Positions 25,027-33,452 of a DNA stretch of 45,253 bases are shown here, piece after piece (positions within the stretch are counted from its first letter, which is position 1; each line of letters begins with the position of its first letter). A program made the translations under genes and the position numbers. Under the pieces are notes generated by a model that saw only the letters and a list, made by a program, of their open reading frames with translations, ran no database searches and had not been told where the DNA came from. The DNA comes from Lachnospiraceae bacterium (GTDB taxonomy: Bacteria > Bacillota > Clostridia > Lachnospirales > Lachnospiraceae). The stretch lies in contig JAAWKM010000010.1 of assembly GCA_022797375.1 (NCBI GenBank), positions 1-45,253 of the forward strand, written 5' to 3'.

Positions 25027-27351
25027 ATGAAGAAAATAGGCTTTCTATGCCTGATGCTTTTACTTTGCATTGGTTTTCCAGGAAGCAAAATTAAATCAGA
25101 AGCTGCTTCTAAGACAAAACTTCAAACCAGTGAAAGCACTATTTTTATTAATGAAAAATACACTATACCATTAACTGGCAAGTTAAAGAAAGCAACTTAT
25201 ATATTTACTTCCAATAAAACCAAAATCGCAAAAGTAAATTCAAAAGGCGTAATTACTGGAATTAACAGTGGTTCTGCATCAATAAAAATAAGATATAAGT
25301 ACAAGGGTGATTTTTATTCAGTTGGTACATTTAAAGTAACAATCCATAAATCTTCATTAAAAACAGATTACAAAGCTATGGATATGCTTACTGGGGATAC
25401 ATTAAATCCTAATGATTACCTTAGTGGAATAAACCCTAATGCTTCATATATTATTACAAGCTCTGTATCTGCTGTAGCAAAGGGTGGGTCTGATGGTGTT
25501 ATAACAGCTAAAAAAGCAGGCAGGACTGCAATATCAATACATGAAGTATATAATAACAGAAGCAGGAAAGTTGGTTCAATAGCATTGTCTGTAGCAGGTG
25601 CATCCCTTAAAAGAGATGAAATAAAAATGGCATATAATACCAATATTAATATCACTGACTTACTTGATGATATGGATTCTACTTCAAAATATGCACTCAC
25701 CTCAGACAACTCAAGTCTTGTAACTACTTCAAATACACGAATTTCAGCAACATCCAGGGGAAAGGGTGTCCAGACCTGTTCAATTACTGTTGATGAAACA
25801 TTATCTAATAAAACAAAACATACAATAGGTTCATTTAAGGTAAACCTTACTGATGAAACATTTATTTCATTTATCAACAAAGATGTTTTAATAGGTTTCG
25901 GTGAAGTAATTACTGTTGGCAATACTGGAATTGTAATCCAGAATAAAATTGCAGGAGCACAATACAAACTTATACCTAAAGATGCATCTGTGCTTAAGAC
26001 AGAAGAAATAAAAAACAGGTCAACTAACCTTGAAGCAATAGGTTATGGTGTTACATCTGTTTCCATTGAAGAAATAAGAGGTGGTAAAACAAGGCTTTTA
26101 GAAGATACCGTAGATGTAACAGTCAGCCAGGCATACATTCTTAAAGATTTGGCTGAAAATGGATATGAAACATCAATTGGCAGCAGTGATACATTTGGCA
26201 GGTATCCATTTGAATGCAGGAACGTAAAAGCAGTTTATGATTATACATCCGCAAGTTCAAGTATATGTGGTGTAGGCTCTGGTGGCATGAACAAAAATGA
26301 TGATTATCTTGTAATAACACCTAAAAAAGTTGGTACTACAGAAATATCTGTTTATGAAACTATGGTTAATACAAATGCACAGACTAAAGCTACAACAAGG
26401 TCAAGGAAAAAAATAGGTTCATTTAATATAACTGTACATGAAGCTGGTTACATACCAAATTATACACCAGCACCTGGTTCAACATCTACTCCGAAACCAG
26501 GCACATCAAGTACACCAGCACCTGGTTCATCAAACACACCAGCACCTCCAGCATCTCCAAGGCCTTCAACTAACCCAGGAGACATAAGCCTGGAAGATTT
26601 TCTTGACGACCCTGTTGCAAGTAACATTATAAGCAGTATAAGACTTGACTATAATAACAAGACTTATTATGGATATGCAAGTGATATAGGATTAGAATGT
26701 TTATTTGGTGATGATGATAACTATAGCGATTATATTGACTATGGTACAGACTTTGAAAACATTTCAATCAATGACTTTACCATCACACTTGCAAACTCTG
26801 GTTATGAATTTGTAGGGCTTGAATCATATGGTGGAACAGAATGGTCGTTAAGCATACAGCTGAATGATGAGGATAAAACAATTGAAGAAGTTCCAATTTA
26901 CCTTAATGCAGCAGAATTTGACACTAATTCCATACTTTCAGATATTGCTGTAAAAGTTGGCAGTACAACAAGACATATACCATCTAGTCCATATCCGGTA
27001 TCTTCATCCCTGAATGACGATGAAGTAAACCAGTTTGAAGATGGAAATAGAGAATTCCAGGTATACTTCACTCCAAAGGAATATGCAAAGGCTGGTTCTG
27101 ATGAATATTATGACTTAATTCATTATGACGACCCTGATTATCCTGATGGATACCCAGAAGACCCTAAGACCCTTTCAGACCTTACCAATGTAAGCTGTAC
27201 TTATACAGAAGCCGGTGGCAATTCCGCTGTAAGAAGTATATCACAACCTGTAACAGATGATAATTACTACTGGACATTTGAAGTAGAGTTTGAAGATGGT
27301 ACTATTGAAGAATTTTCTGTTTCACTTGAAGTAGATGATGAAGGTTATTAA
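25027..27351 (+). CDS. Secreted Ig-like (Big_2-type) repeat protein (774 aa)
   Basis: Exported surface protein. A signal peptide fills about 1-26 (cysteine-containing, but no lipobox). About 30-480 hold several Big_2-like repeats, for example SNKTKIAKVNSKGVITGINSG, where an assignment-like 'V-x-G' strand pattern recurs. A Pro/Thr/Ser/Gly linker (about 480-520) follows, then an acidic C-terminal region (520-774) rich in Asp, Glu and Tyr that I do not recognise. No sortase signal or membrane anchor is visible. A GGAGG site (AAGGAGGAAAAAC) precedes the ATG. Its stop lies only 17 bp before tmk, with no terminator, so it is probably on the same transcript as the housekeeping operon. Confidence 0.82.
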   Translation: MKKIGFLCLMLLLCIGFPGSKIKSEAASKTKLQTSESTIFINEKYTIPLTGKLKKATYIFTSNKTKIAKVNSKGVITGINSGSASIKIRYKYKGDFYSVGTFKVTIHKSSLKTDYKAMDMLTGDTLNPNDYLSGINPNASYIITSSVSAVAKGGSDGVITAKKAGRTAISIHEVYNNRSRKVGSIALSVAGASLKRDEIKMAYNTNINITDLLDDMDSTSKYALTSDNSSLVTTSNTRISATSRGKGVQTCSITVDETLSNKTKHTIGSFKVNLTDETFISFINKDVLIGFGEVITVGNTGIVIQNKIAGAQYKLIPKDASVLKTEEIKNRSTNLEAIGYGVTSVSIEEIRGGKTRLLEDTVDVTVSQAYILKDLAENGYETSIGSSDTFGRYPFECRNVKAVYDYTSASSSICGVGSGGMNKNDDYLVITPKKVGTTEISVYETMVNTNAQTKATTRSRKKIGSFNITVHEAGYIPNYTPAPGSTSTPKPGTSSTPAPGSSNTPAPPASPRPSTNPGDISLEDFLDDPVASNIISSIRLDYNNKTYYGYASDIGLECLFGDDDNYSDYIDYGTDFENISINDFTITLANSGYEFVGLESYGGTEWSLSIQLNDEDKTIEEVPIYLNAAEFDTNSILSDIAVKVGSTTRHIPSSPYPVSSSLNDDEVNQFEDGNREFQVYFTPKEYAKAGSDEYYDLIHYDDPDYPDGYPEDPKTLSDLTNVSCTYTEAGGNSAVRSISQPVTDDNYYWTFEVEFEDGTIEEFSVSLEVDDEGY

Positions 27352-27368
27352 TTTTATGGAGAACCCAG

Positions 27369-28013
27369 ATGGACAATGTAAAAGGACATTTCATTGTTTT
27401 TGAAGGAATAGACGGGAGTGGCAAAACTACCCAGATAAACCTTCTGCAAAGGCGTATTGAAGAAAATAACTTTATATGCCATATAACCAAGGAACCAACT
27501 GGCAGGCCAGTTGGTTCACTTCTCAGGCAGTGTCTTGCAGGCAGCATCCAGACAGATGAACTGACACTGGCTGCACTATTTGCAGCAGACAGGCTTGACC
27601 ATATATTAAATGATGATGACGGGCTTCTTAAAAAACTACAAGAAGGCATATCTGTTATATCAGACAGATATATCCTTTCTACATATGCCTACCAAAGTGT
27701 AAAAGTACCATTTAACTGGGTTATGGATTTAAATTCTATGGCAGCCGGGAAGATTCACCCTGACTGCCATATATTTATAGATACAGACCCTGTTACAGCA
27801 CTTAGACGCATATCAGAAGGACGCCCTGGCACAGAATTATTTGAAAATGAAAAACGCCTTACAGATGTAAGGGACAGGTATTTTGAACTATTTGATAAGT
27901 TCAAAGATACAGAAAATATAATTGTAATTGATGGCACAAAAAGCATTGGTAAAATTTCTGATGAAATATGGGAAAATGTATCAAAATATTTTACCAGGAA
28001 AGGGGATGCCTGA
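27369..28013 (+). CDS. tmk: Thymidylate kinase (214 aa)
   Basis: Phosphorylates dTMP to dTDP for DNA synthesis. The P-loop is GIDGSGKTT (residues 13-21). The dTMP-binding segment EPTGRPVG (about 42-49) replaces the usual EPGGT, a variation seen in some Firmicutes. DR motif residues (FAADRLDHI, and SDRYILSTYAYQ) and the late lid segment RISEGRPGTELFE are present. Length is normal. It opens the conserved operon tmk - yaaR-like - holB - ricT - trmN6 - rsmI. The RBS is GGAG 7 nt upstream. Confidence 0.93.
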   Translation: MDNVKGHFIVFEGIDGSGKTTQINLLQRRIEENNFICHITKEPTGRPVGSLLRQCLAGSIQTDELTLAALFAADRLDHILNDDDGLLKKLQEGISVISDRYILSTYAYQSVKVPFNWVMDLNSMAAGKIHPDCHIFIDTDPVTALRRISEGRPGTELFENEKRLTDVRDRYFELFDKFKDTENIIVIDGTKSIGKISDEIWENVSKYFTRKGDA

Positions 28014-28455
28014 TTTGGAATTAAAAGTTACACCTATGCAGCTTCTGCAGCAAGCTGGACAGAAACCACAAGTAACTGAAAGTGATACTTCTTTCCGCTA
28101 TACACTTCTTAACACACTAGAAGAAAATGAACTAAAAGCCGGCCTTGCCACCATGATGGAAGACATAACACAGCAAGGATATAAACTTGGCAAGCGCATG
28201 GATGTAAGGGACATGAAGCTTTACCGTAAGTTAATTAAAGAATTCATGAATGAAATAGCTGGACATTCACACAAATTCAGCCGTGAGAATTTCCTTGATA
28301 AAAAAGGAAGGCACAGGGTTTATGGTATAGTAAAACAAGTAAATGAAACATTAGACGAATTAGCGGCAGAACTTTTAAAAGATGAAAAAGACCATATTGC
28401 AATATTAAGTAAAATTGATGAAATACGGGGACTTCTTCTTGATATTTTCACTTGA
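28006..28455 (+). CDS. YaaR-like (DUF327) protein (149 aa)
   Basis: Small cytoplasmic, helical protein of the YaaR family, whose role is unknown and which is commonly located between tmk and holB in Firmicutes, as here. Features are the helix-rich body LLNTLEENELKAGLATMMED, the basic part YKLGKRMDVRDMKLYRKLI and the end ELLKDEKDHIAILSKIDEIRGLLLDIF. Two starts are possible. ATG at 28006 overlaps the end of tmk by 8 nt and has AGGA six nt upstream. TTG at 28015, with GGGG nine nt upstream, would give MELKVTP. I keep the ATG as the likelier choice. Confidence 0.8.
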   Translation: MPDLELKVTPMQLLQQAGQKPQVTESDTSFRYTLLNTLEENELKAGLATMMEDITQQGYKLGKRMDVRDMKLYRKLIKEFMNEIAGHSHKFSRENFLDKKGRHRVYGIVKQVNETLDELAAELLKDEKDHIAILSKIDEIRGLLLDIFT

Positions 28456-28498
28456 TAAATACAAGGTTTAAAACCTGTATAACTAGAGGGGGATTACT

Positions 28499-29482
28499 AT
28501 GGCTAATTTTAAAGATATTATAGGACAACAACAGGTTAAAAACCACTTGCAAAGTGCAATTAAACAAAATAATATATCACATGCTTATATATTATGTGGT
28601 GAAAAGGGTTCTGGCAAAAGAACTGTATCTGATGCAATTGCACAAACAATACAGTGTGAAAACCGTAATGATGGAATGGATGCATGTGAAATCTGCAAAT
28701 CATGTATGCAGGCAAAATCACACAACCATCCTGATATAAAATATATAACACATGAAAAAGCAAGCATAAGCGTTGATGATATACGTGAACAGCTTAATAA
28801 TGATATATCCATTAAACCATACAGCAGCGATTATAAAATATATATTATACCTGATTCTAATAAAATGACAGAACAGGCACAGAATGCATTGCTTAAAACT
28901 ATTGAGGAGCCTCCTGCATATGCCATAATAATCCTTATTACTGACAATATTTCAGGGCTTCTTCCTACAATCCAGTCCAGATGTGTTACATTAAACTTAA
29001 AGCCACTAAGCAACAATGAAATTGCAGGATACCTTACAACACACCTTAAACTTGAACCTGAACGTGCCCAGATTGCAGCTGGCTTCTGCCAGGGAAATAT
29101 GGGCAAGGCAATACGTTTTGCATCATCCGCAGATTTCCAGGAAATGAAACAAGAAATACTTTCACTATTAAAATCTATAGATACAATGGAAATAACTGAA
29201 ATTACCAGTGCAATCAGGAATTTCTCTAAAAATAATATAAATGACTATCTTGATTTAATGCTTTTATGGTACAGGGATGTACTTATGTTTAAAGTTACTA
29301 AAGATACAAACCTTCTATTATACCAGGGAGAATATAAAACAATATCAAAACAGGCAAGTACCCGCGGATATGAAGATATTGAAAAAATAATAAAAGCCAT
29401 TGACAAAGCTAAAACCAGGCTTGATGCTAATGTAAATTTTGAAATTGTTATGGAATTACTAGTTCTGGCTTTAAAAGACTAA
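28499..29482 (+). CDS. holB: DNA polymerase III subunit delta' (327 aa)
   Basis: Clamp-loader delta' subunit that helps load the beta clamp during replication. The N-terminal AAA+ fold has a Walker A-like GEKGSGKRT (34-42), and a zinc-type group of four cysteines lies just after it (CENRN...CEICKSC). The segment EQAQNALLKTIEEPPAYAIII and the SRC motif in IQSRC match the family. The family's Walker A may not bind ATP efficiently, and here the final Thr is present. Length is normal. Good GGGGG-type ribosome site. Part of the tmk operon. Confidence 0.93.
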   Translation: MANFKDIIGQQQVKNHLQSAIKQNNISHAYILCGEKGSGKRTVSDAIAQTIQCENRNDGMDACEICKSCMQAKSHNHPDIKYITHEKASISVDDIREQLNNDISIKPYSSDYKIYIIPDSNKMTEQAQNALLKTIEEPPAYAIIILITDNISGLLPTIQSRCVTLNLKPLSNNEIAGYLTTHLKLEPERAQIAAGFCQGNMGKAIRFASSADFQEMKQEILSLLKSIDTMEITEITSAIRNFSKNNINDYLDLMLLWYRDVLMFKVTKDTNLLLYQGEYKTISKQASTRGYEDIEKIIKAIDKAKTRLDANVNFEIVMELLVLALKD

Positions 29483-29500
29483 ACAATAATGGAGACTAAT

Positions 29501-30658
29501 ATGATATTAATAATAGGCGTCAGATTCCGTAAATCTGGCAAAGTATATTACTTTGACCCTGCTGGGCTTTCAATAGATAAGGGAAACCATGTTATAGTTG
29601 AAACTGCACGTGGTGTTGAATATGGTACTGTAGTACTCAGCCCACGCAATATTGATGATGAAAAGGTAATACAGCCATTAAAGCCTGTAATACGCCTTGC
29701 TACTAAAGAAGATGATGATATAAATGCAGAAAATATATCAAAAGAAAAAGAAGCCTTTGATATATGTTTAGAAAAAATCAAAAAACATGAACTTAGAATG
29801 AAGCTAATAGACTCTGAATATACATTTGACAGAAATAAGCTTTTATTTTATTTTACAGCTGATGGAAGAATTGATTTCCGTGACCTTGTAAAAGACCTTG
29901 CAGCAATTTTCCGTACGCGTATAGAACTACGTCAGATAGGTGTCAGGGATGAAACCAAACTTATGGGTGGAATAGGAATATGTGGCAGGCCACTATGTTG
30001 CCATATATATCTTGCAGATTTTGCACCAGTATCTATTAAAATGGCTAAAGAACAAAACCTGTCACTTAACCCGGCTAAGATTTCAGGTGTATGTGGAAGG
30101 CTTATGTGCTGTCTGAAAAACGAAGAAGAAGCCTATGAATATCTAAATAGTACACTTCCTCATATAAATGATACAGTAAAAACTATCGATGGATACGAAG
30201 GAATTGTACACAGCATAAGTGTATTAAAACAAAAAGCCAAAATACTTATTACAAAAGACAATGAAAAAGAATTGCGTGAATACCATGCAAGTGAACTTAC
30301 CTTTGAAAAACGTAATAATAATTCAGATGCAAATACTGTTGCAATGCCACTTCCAGATGAAGAACTTGATGAAAATGCTCTTAAAGAACTTGAAGAAATG
30401 GAACAGAATGACTTGGAAGAACTTACAGGCACACAAATCCAGGAAGAAGAACAACATATGCCTGTACGCCAGCCAAAAAAATACCCTAAAAAGCCATATA
30501 AACAAAACCATAATAATACAAACCATAAGAAAAACTATAACACAAACCATAAAGAATATTATGGAAATAACAAACCTTATAAAAGCACACAAGACACAAA
30601 CAATTATAACAACAAGAAAAACAACCGTCATAATAACAAAACCTATAACAATAATTAA
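29501..30658 (+). CDS. ricT: RicT/PSP1-like protein with Asn-rich tail (385 aa)
   Basis: Homolog of the PSP1 domain protein RicT (YaaT), which in Bacillus subtilis forms the RicAFT complex needed for RNA maturation with an iron-sulfur cluster. The core has ILIIGVRFRKSGKVYYFDP at the start and two cysteine groups, GICGRPLCC (about 160-168) and GVCGRLMCC (about 196-204), the expected metal-ligand pattern. Residues ~265-320 are acidic. The last ~60 residues are Asn, Lys, Tyr, His and Thr rich and low in complexity. I start at the ATG with GGAG 7 nt upstream; the longer frame adds four codons. Part of the tmk operon. Confidence 0.9.
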   Translation: MILIIGVRFRKSGKVYYFDPAGLSIDKGNHVIVETARGVEYGTVVLSPRNIDDEKVIQPLKPVIRLATKEDDDINAENISKEKEAFDICLEKIKKHELRMKLIDSEYTFDRNKLLFYFTADGRIDFRDLVKDLAAIFRTRIELRQIGVRDETKLMGGIGICGRPLCCHIYLADFAPVSIKMAKEQNLSLNPAKISGVCGRLMCCLKNEEEAYEYLNSTLPHINDTVKTIDGYEGIVHSISVLKQKAKILITKDNEKELREYHASELTFEKRNNNSDANTVAMPLPDEELDENALKELEEMEQNDLEELTGTQIQEEEQHMPVRQPKKYPKKPYKQNHNNTNHKKNYNTNHKEYYGNNKPYKSTQDTNNYNNKKNNRHNNKTYNNN

Positions 30659-30673
30659 ACCTGGAGATAATAT

Positions 30674-31426
30674 ATGTCTGCTGAAAAATCTTATTTGAAG
30701 CCTGGTGAACGGTTAGATGATTTACAAATAAACAATTATAAAATAATACAGCATCCACAAAAATTCTGTTTTGGGATGGATGCAGTTTTATTATCCGCCT
30801 TTGCACAAATCCGCAAAGGCGGTAATGTTTTAGACCTTGGGACAGGTACTGGCATATTACCAATACTTCTTGCTGCCAAAACAGAAGCAAACTATTTTGA
30901 TGCACTGGAAATACAGCCAGAAAGTGTAGATATGGCAAAAAGAAGTGTATTGCTAAACAATCTTTCCAATAAAATAAATATAATATATGGTGATATATGC
31001 AAAGCATCAGAAATATATGGCAAAGGCATATTTGATGCAGTTACAGCCAATCCTCCATATATGAATAGCAATCATGGGCTTAAAAACCCTGATATGCCAA
31101 AAGCTATTGCAAGACATGAAATACTTTGTACACTTGAAGATGTTATACGTGAAAGTTCACTTGTATTGAAAGAACATGGCAGGCTCTATATGGTACACAG
31201 GCCATTCCGGCTTGCAGAAATATTTCACACATTAAATAAACATAAGCTCGAACCTAAAAGAATGTGCCTTGTACATCCATTCATAGATAAAGAACCAAAT
31301 ATGGTACTTATAGAGGCAGTAAAAGATGGCAACCCTATGCTTAAAATAGAACCACCTGTTATTGTTTATGATACTCCTGGAAAATACACAAAAAGAATTC
31401 TGGAAATATATGGCTCAAATATATAA
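30674..31426 (+). CDS. trmN6: tRNA1(Val) (adenine(37)-N6)-methyltransferase-like protein (250 aa)
   Basis: SAM-dependent methyltransferase of the TrmN6/YabB type. The SAM site is NVLDLGTGTGILPILLA, with an acidic residue after the second strand (ALEIQPESV). The catalytic NPPY motif appears as TANPPYMN near residue 125. The C-terminal part has RLAEIFHTLNKHKLEPKRM and is typical. Predicted to methylate the N6 of an adenine in tRNA. Co-transcribed between ricT and rsmI. Confidence 0.87.
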   Translation: MSAEKSYLKPGERLDDLQINNYKIIQHPQKFCFGMDAVLLSAFAQIRKGGNVLDLGTGTGILPILLAAKTEANYFDALEIQPESVDMAKRSVLLNNLSNKINIIYGDICKASEIYGKGIFDAVTANPPYMNSNHGLKNPDMPKAIARHEILCTLEDVIRESSLVLKEHGRLYMVHRPFRLAEIFHTLNKHKLEPKRMCLVHPFIDKEPNMVLIEAVKDGNPMLKIEPPVIVYDTPGKYTKRILEIYGSNI

Positions 31427-31496
31427 AAAATAATATACTTTTTAAAAGAGCTTTCTTAATAATTTTAAATTATAAGCAGAAAGGTATGGTTAAATT

Positions 31497-32339
31497 ATGC
31501 CAGGTATACTATATTTATGTGCTACACCTATTGGAAACCTTGAAGATATAACTCTTCGTGTGCTCCGCACACTAAGAGAAGCAGATATTATTGCAGCAGA
31601 AGATACAAGGAATACTATAAAACTTTTGAACCATTTTAATATAAAAACACCTATGACAAGCTACCACGAATATAATAAATATGACAAAGCAGAATATCTT
31701 GTAAATAAGCTTCTGGATGGTTCAGACATAGCTCTTGTAACAGACGCAGGTACACCTGGAATTTCCGACCCGGGAGAAGAAATAGTTAAAAAGGCATATC
31801 AGGCAGGAATAGAAGTTACATCACTTCCAGGTGCATGTGCCTGCATAACAGCACTCACTTTATCAGGATTAGCAACAAGACGTTTTGTATTTGAAGCATT
31901 CCTTCCTCATGACAAAAAAGAGCGCAAAACAATACTAAATTCCTTTAAGGAAGAAACCCGCACAATAATAATTTATGAATCACCACATCACTTAAAGAAT
32001 ACACTTAATGAACTTTATAATGTACTTTCAGACCGTAAAATTACTATATGCCGTGAACTTACAAAACTTCATGAAACCGTCCAGCTGCATACAATTTCAT
32101 CTGCAATACAATATTATACCCAGAACCAGCCAAAAGGTGAATATGTGCTTGTTATTGAAGGATGTACGTTACAAGAGCTTGAAACCATACAGCAAAATAA
32201 ATGGATGGACATTAGTATTCTGGAACATATGGATATCTATTTATCAAAAGGCATGGCTAAAAAGGAAGCAATGAAGCAAGTTGCTTCTGACAGAGGCATA
32301 CCAAGGCGTGAAGTATACAACAGCCTTTTAAAGCAATAA
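31497..32339 (+). CDS. rsmI: 16S rRNA (cytidine(1402)-2'-O)-methyltransferase (280 aa)
   Basis: Methylates the ribose of C1402 in 16S rRNA. The start LYLCATPIGNLEDITLRVLRTL and the SAM-binding signature TDAGTPGISDPGEE are diagnostic for the RsmI/tetrapyrrole-methylase fold. EAFLPHDKKERK and IIYESPHHLKNTL also match. The C-terminus carries a short basic segment (KKEAMKQVASDRG) of the HTH-like end. Length is normal. Last clear member of the tmk operon. Confidence 0.94.
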   Translation: MPGILYLCATPIGNLEDITLRVLRTLREADIIAAEDTRNTIKLLNHFNIKTPMTSYHEYNKYDKAEYLVNKLLDGSDIALVTDAGTPGISDPGEEIVKKAYQAGIEVTSLPGACACITALTLSGLATRRFVFEAFLPHDKKERKTILNSFKEETRTIIIYESPHHLKNTLNELYNVLSDRKITICRELTKLHETVQLHTISSAIQYYTQNQPKGEYVLVIEGCTLQELETIQQNKWMDISILEHMDIYLSKGMAKKEAMKQVASDRGIPRREVYNSLLKQ

Positions 32340-32356
32340 AAGCATAATTTCCGTAA

Positions 32357-32412
32357 AACTGGCAATAATTACTGTTAAATATATTTAATATATTACAAGA
32401 GGATTGCCAGTT
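32357..32412 (+). promoter_or_regulatory. 10-bp perfect inverted repeat around the ribosome site of the 147-aa gene
   Basis: AACTGGCAAT (32357-32366) is the exact complement of ATTGCCAGTT (32403-32412). The AGAGG ribosome site (about 32398-32402) is in the loop, and the ATG at 32413 follows directly after the right arm. As RNA this would form a stem that ends at the start codon; as DNA it could be a repressor operator. No T-tract follows, so it is not a plain terminator. Confidence 0.5.
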
Positions 32413-32856
32413 ATGGAATTTTATAAAAAACATATACTTAAAAAAAGCATTGGAATATCTTTATGCATTTTTTGCTGGATAACTGCTGCCACACAATTTA
32501 TATATAATTTAAACAATAACAATACACAGCTAGCTAATGCATTTTTTGAAACTTCTAATATCCAGCAATTAAATATTAACCAGACTACTAAAGAAATTAA
32601 ATTACCTTCTGTTATAAGCAGCCAGAAAGAAGCATCAGGTATAATAATAACCTGGCTTAAAAAATATGATAAAAATATCAGGCTGGTTTCATCAAATAAT
32701 GCTGGCAATTATTACGATTATTATTTTTACAGTCCTCTGCTTAATAAAAATTATGGAATACACCCACTCTCCCAAGGCTCAAATATCCATATTGCCATTA
32801 CAGACATCCCGGTCCGTATTTATATTGGAATACCATATATAGATTATGATTTCTGA
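32413..32856 (+). CDS. Hypothetical exported or membrane-anchored protein (147 aa)
   Basis: I do not recognise this protein. It begins with a basic stretch and a hydrophobic helix (SIGISLCIFCWITAATQFIY, about 12-31), so it is either secreted or held by one N-terminal anchor. The rest is Asn/Tyr/Ile-rich with a run of Tyr residues (NYYDYYFY) near 105. I start at the ATG after AGAGG; the longer frame begins at a TTG three codons earlier that lies too close to the ribosome site. It faces the next gene tail to tail. Confidence 0.65.
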   Translation: MEFYKKHILKKSIGISLCIFCWITAATQFIYNLNNNNTQLANAFFETSNIQQLNINQTTKEIKLPSVISSQKEASGIIITWLKKYDKNIRLVSSNNAGNYYDYYFYSPLLNKNYGIHPLSQGSNIHIAITDIPVRIYIGIPYIDYDF

Positions 32857-32858
32857 TA

Positions 32859-33230
32859 TTACTTTGAAAACATCCTGTCTTTATGGCACATCCTTCTGTT
32901 CCGCCTGTATCCCATTTCATTACACAGCATAACTTGTATAAGGGCAGTAAACCATTTTCTATCACCATCTGCACAGCAGTTTCCATAATTATTTTTACTG
33001 CACATTTCTTTTACAACCCTTTCAACTGTAACTTTATCAGGACATTCATCAAACATCATGCTTCCATCATATTCCATTTTGTCACATACTTCTTCAATTT
33101 CCATTTGTATATCCTTAATTTCAGGAGGATATAAATATTTATTATCAAGTATCTTTTCCTCTTTACCCACCTCTGTTAATTCCAGTGGAAATGTCATCAT
33201 ATTACCCTTTAAATACTTCTTGTTTTCCAT
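32859..33230 (-). CDS. Hypothetical protein, Lachnospiraceae-type (123 aa)
   Basis: Short soluble protein with no signal peptide or membrane segment. I do not recognise a family. It has eight or so cysteines in the second half (MCSKNNYGNCCADGD, VMLCNEMG, RMCHKD), several Met, and an acidic middle (EIEEVCDKMEYDG). The C-terminus is basic. The start is the ATG after AGAGG six nt upstream, six codons inside the longest frame. The upstream region 33231-33452 contains the promoter of the divergent exported protein. Its neighbours give no clue to function. Confidence 0.6.
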   Translation of the reverse strand: MENKKYLKGNMMTFPLELTEVGKEEKILDNKYLYPPEIKDIQMEIEEVCDKMEYDGSMMFDECPDKVTVERVVKEMCSKNNYGNCCADGDRKWFTALIQVMLCNEMGYRRNRRMCHKDRMFSK

Positions 33231-33386
33231 AACAAACCTCTTTCCCATATAATAACATACAGCCTTTTTAAATTATTCTCTAAAAAACAATCCATAACAG
33301 GCAAAATACCTGAACCTGTATATAACAAATTTATATTATTATATTCAGTATACAAACAAAAGTGCATAAATTATCGTATGCAAGTG

Positions 33387-33415
33387 TTGTTTTTTTTCCC
33401 TAAAAACATTATACT
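33387..33415 (+). promoter_or_regulatory. Promoter of the C39-like exported protein gene
   Basis: TTGTTT (33387-33392) and TATACT (33410-33415) with a 17-bp spacer, 37 bp before the GTG start at 33453. Confidence 0.6.
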
Positions 33416-33452
33416 ATACATATTATGCATATAAACAAAATGGAGGATTAAA

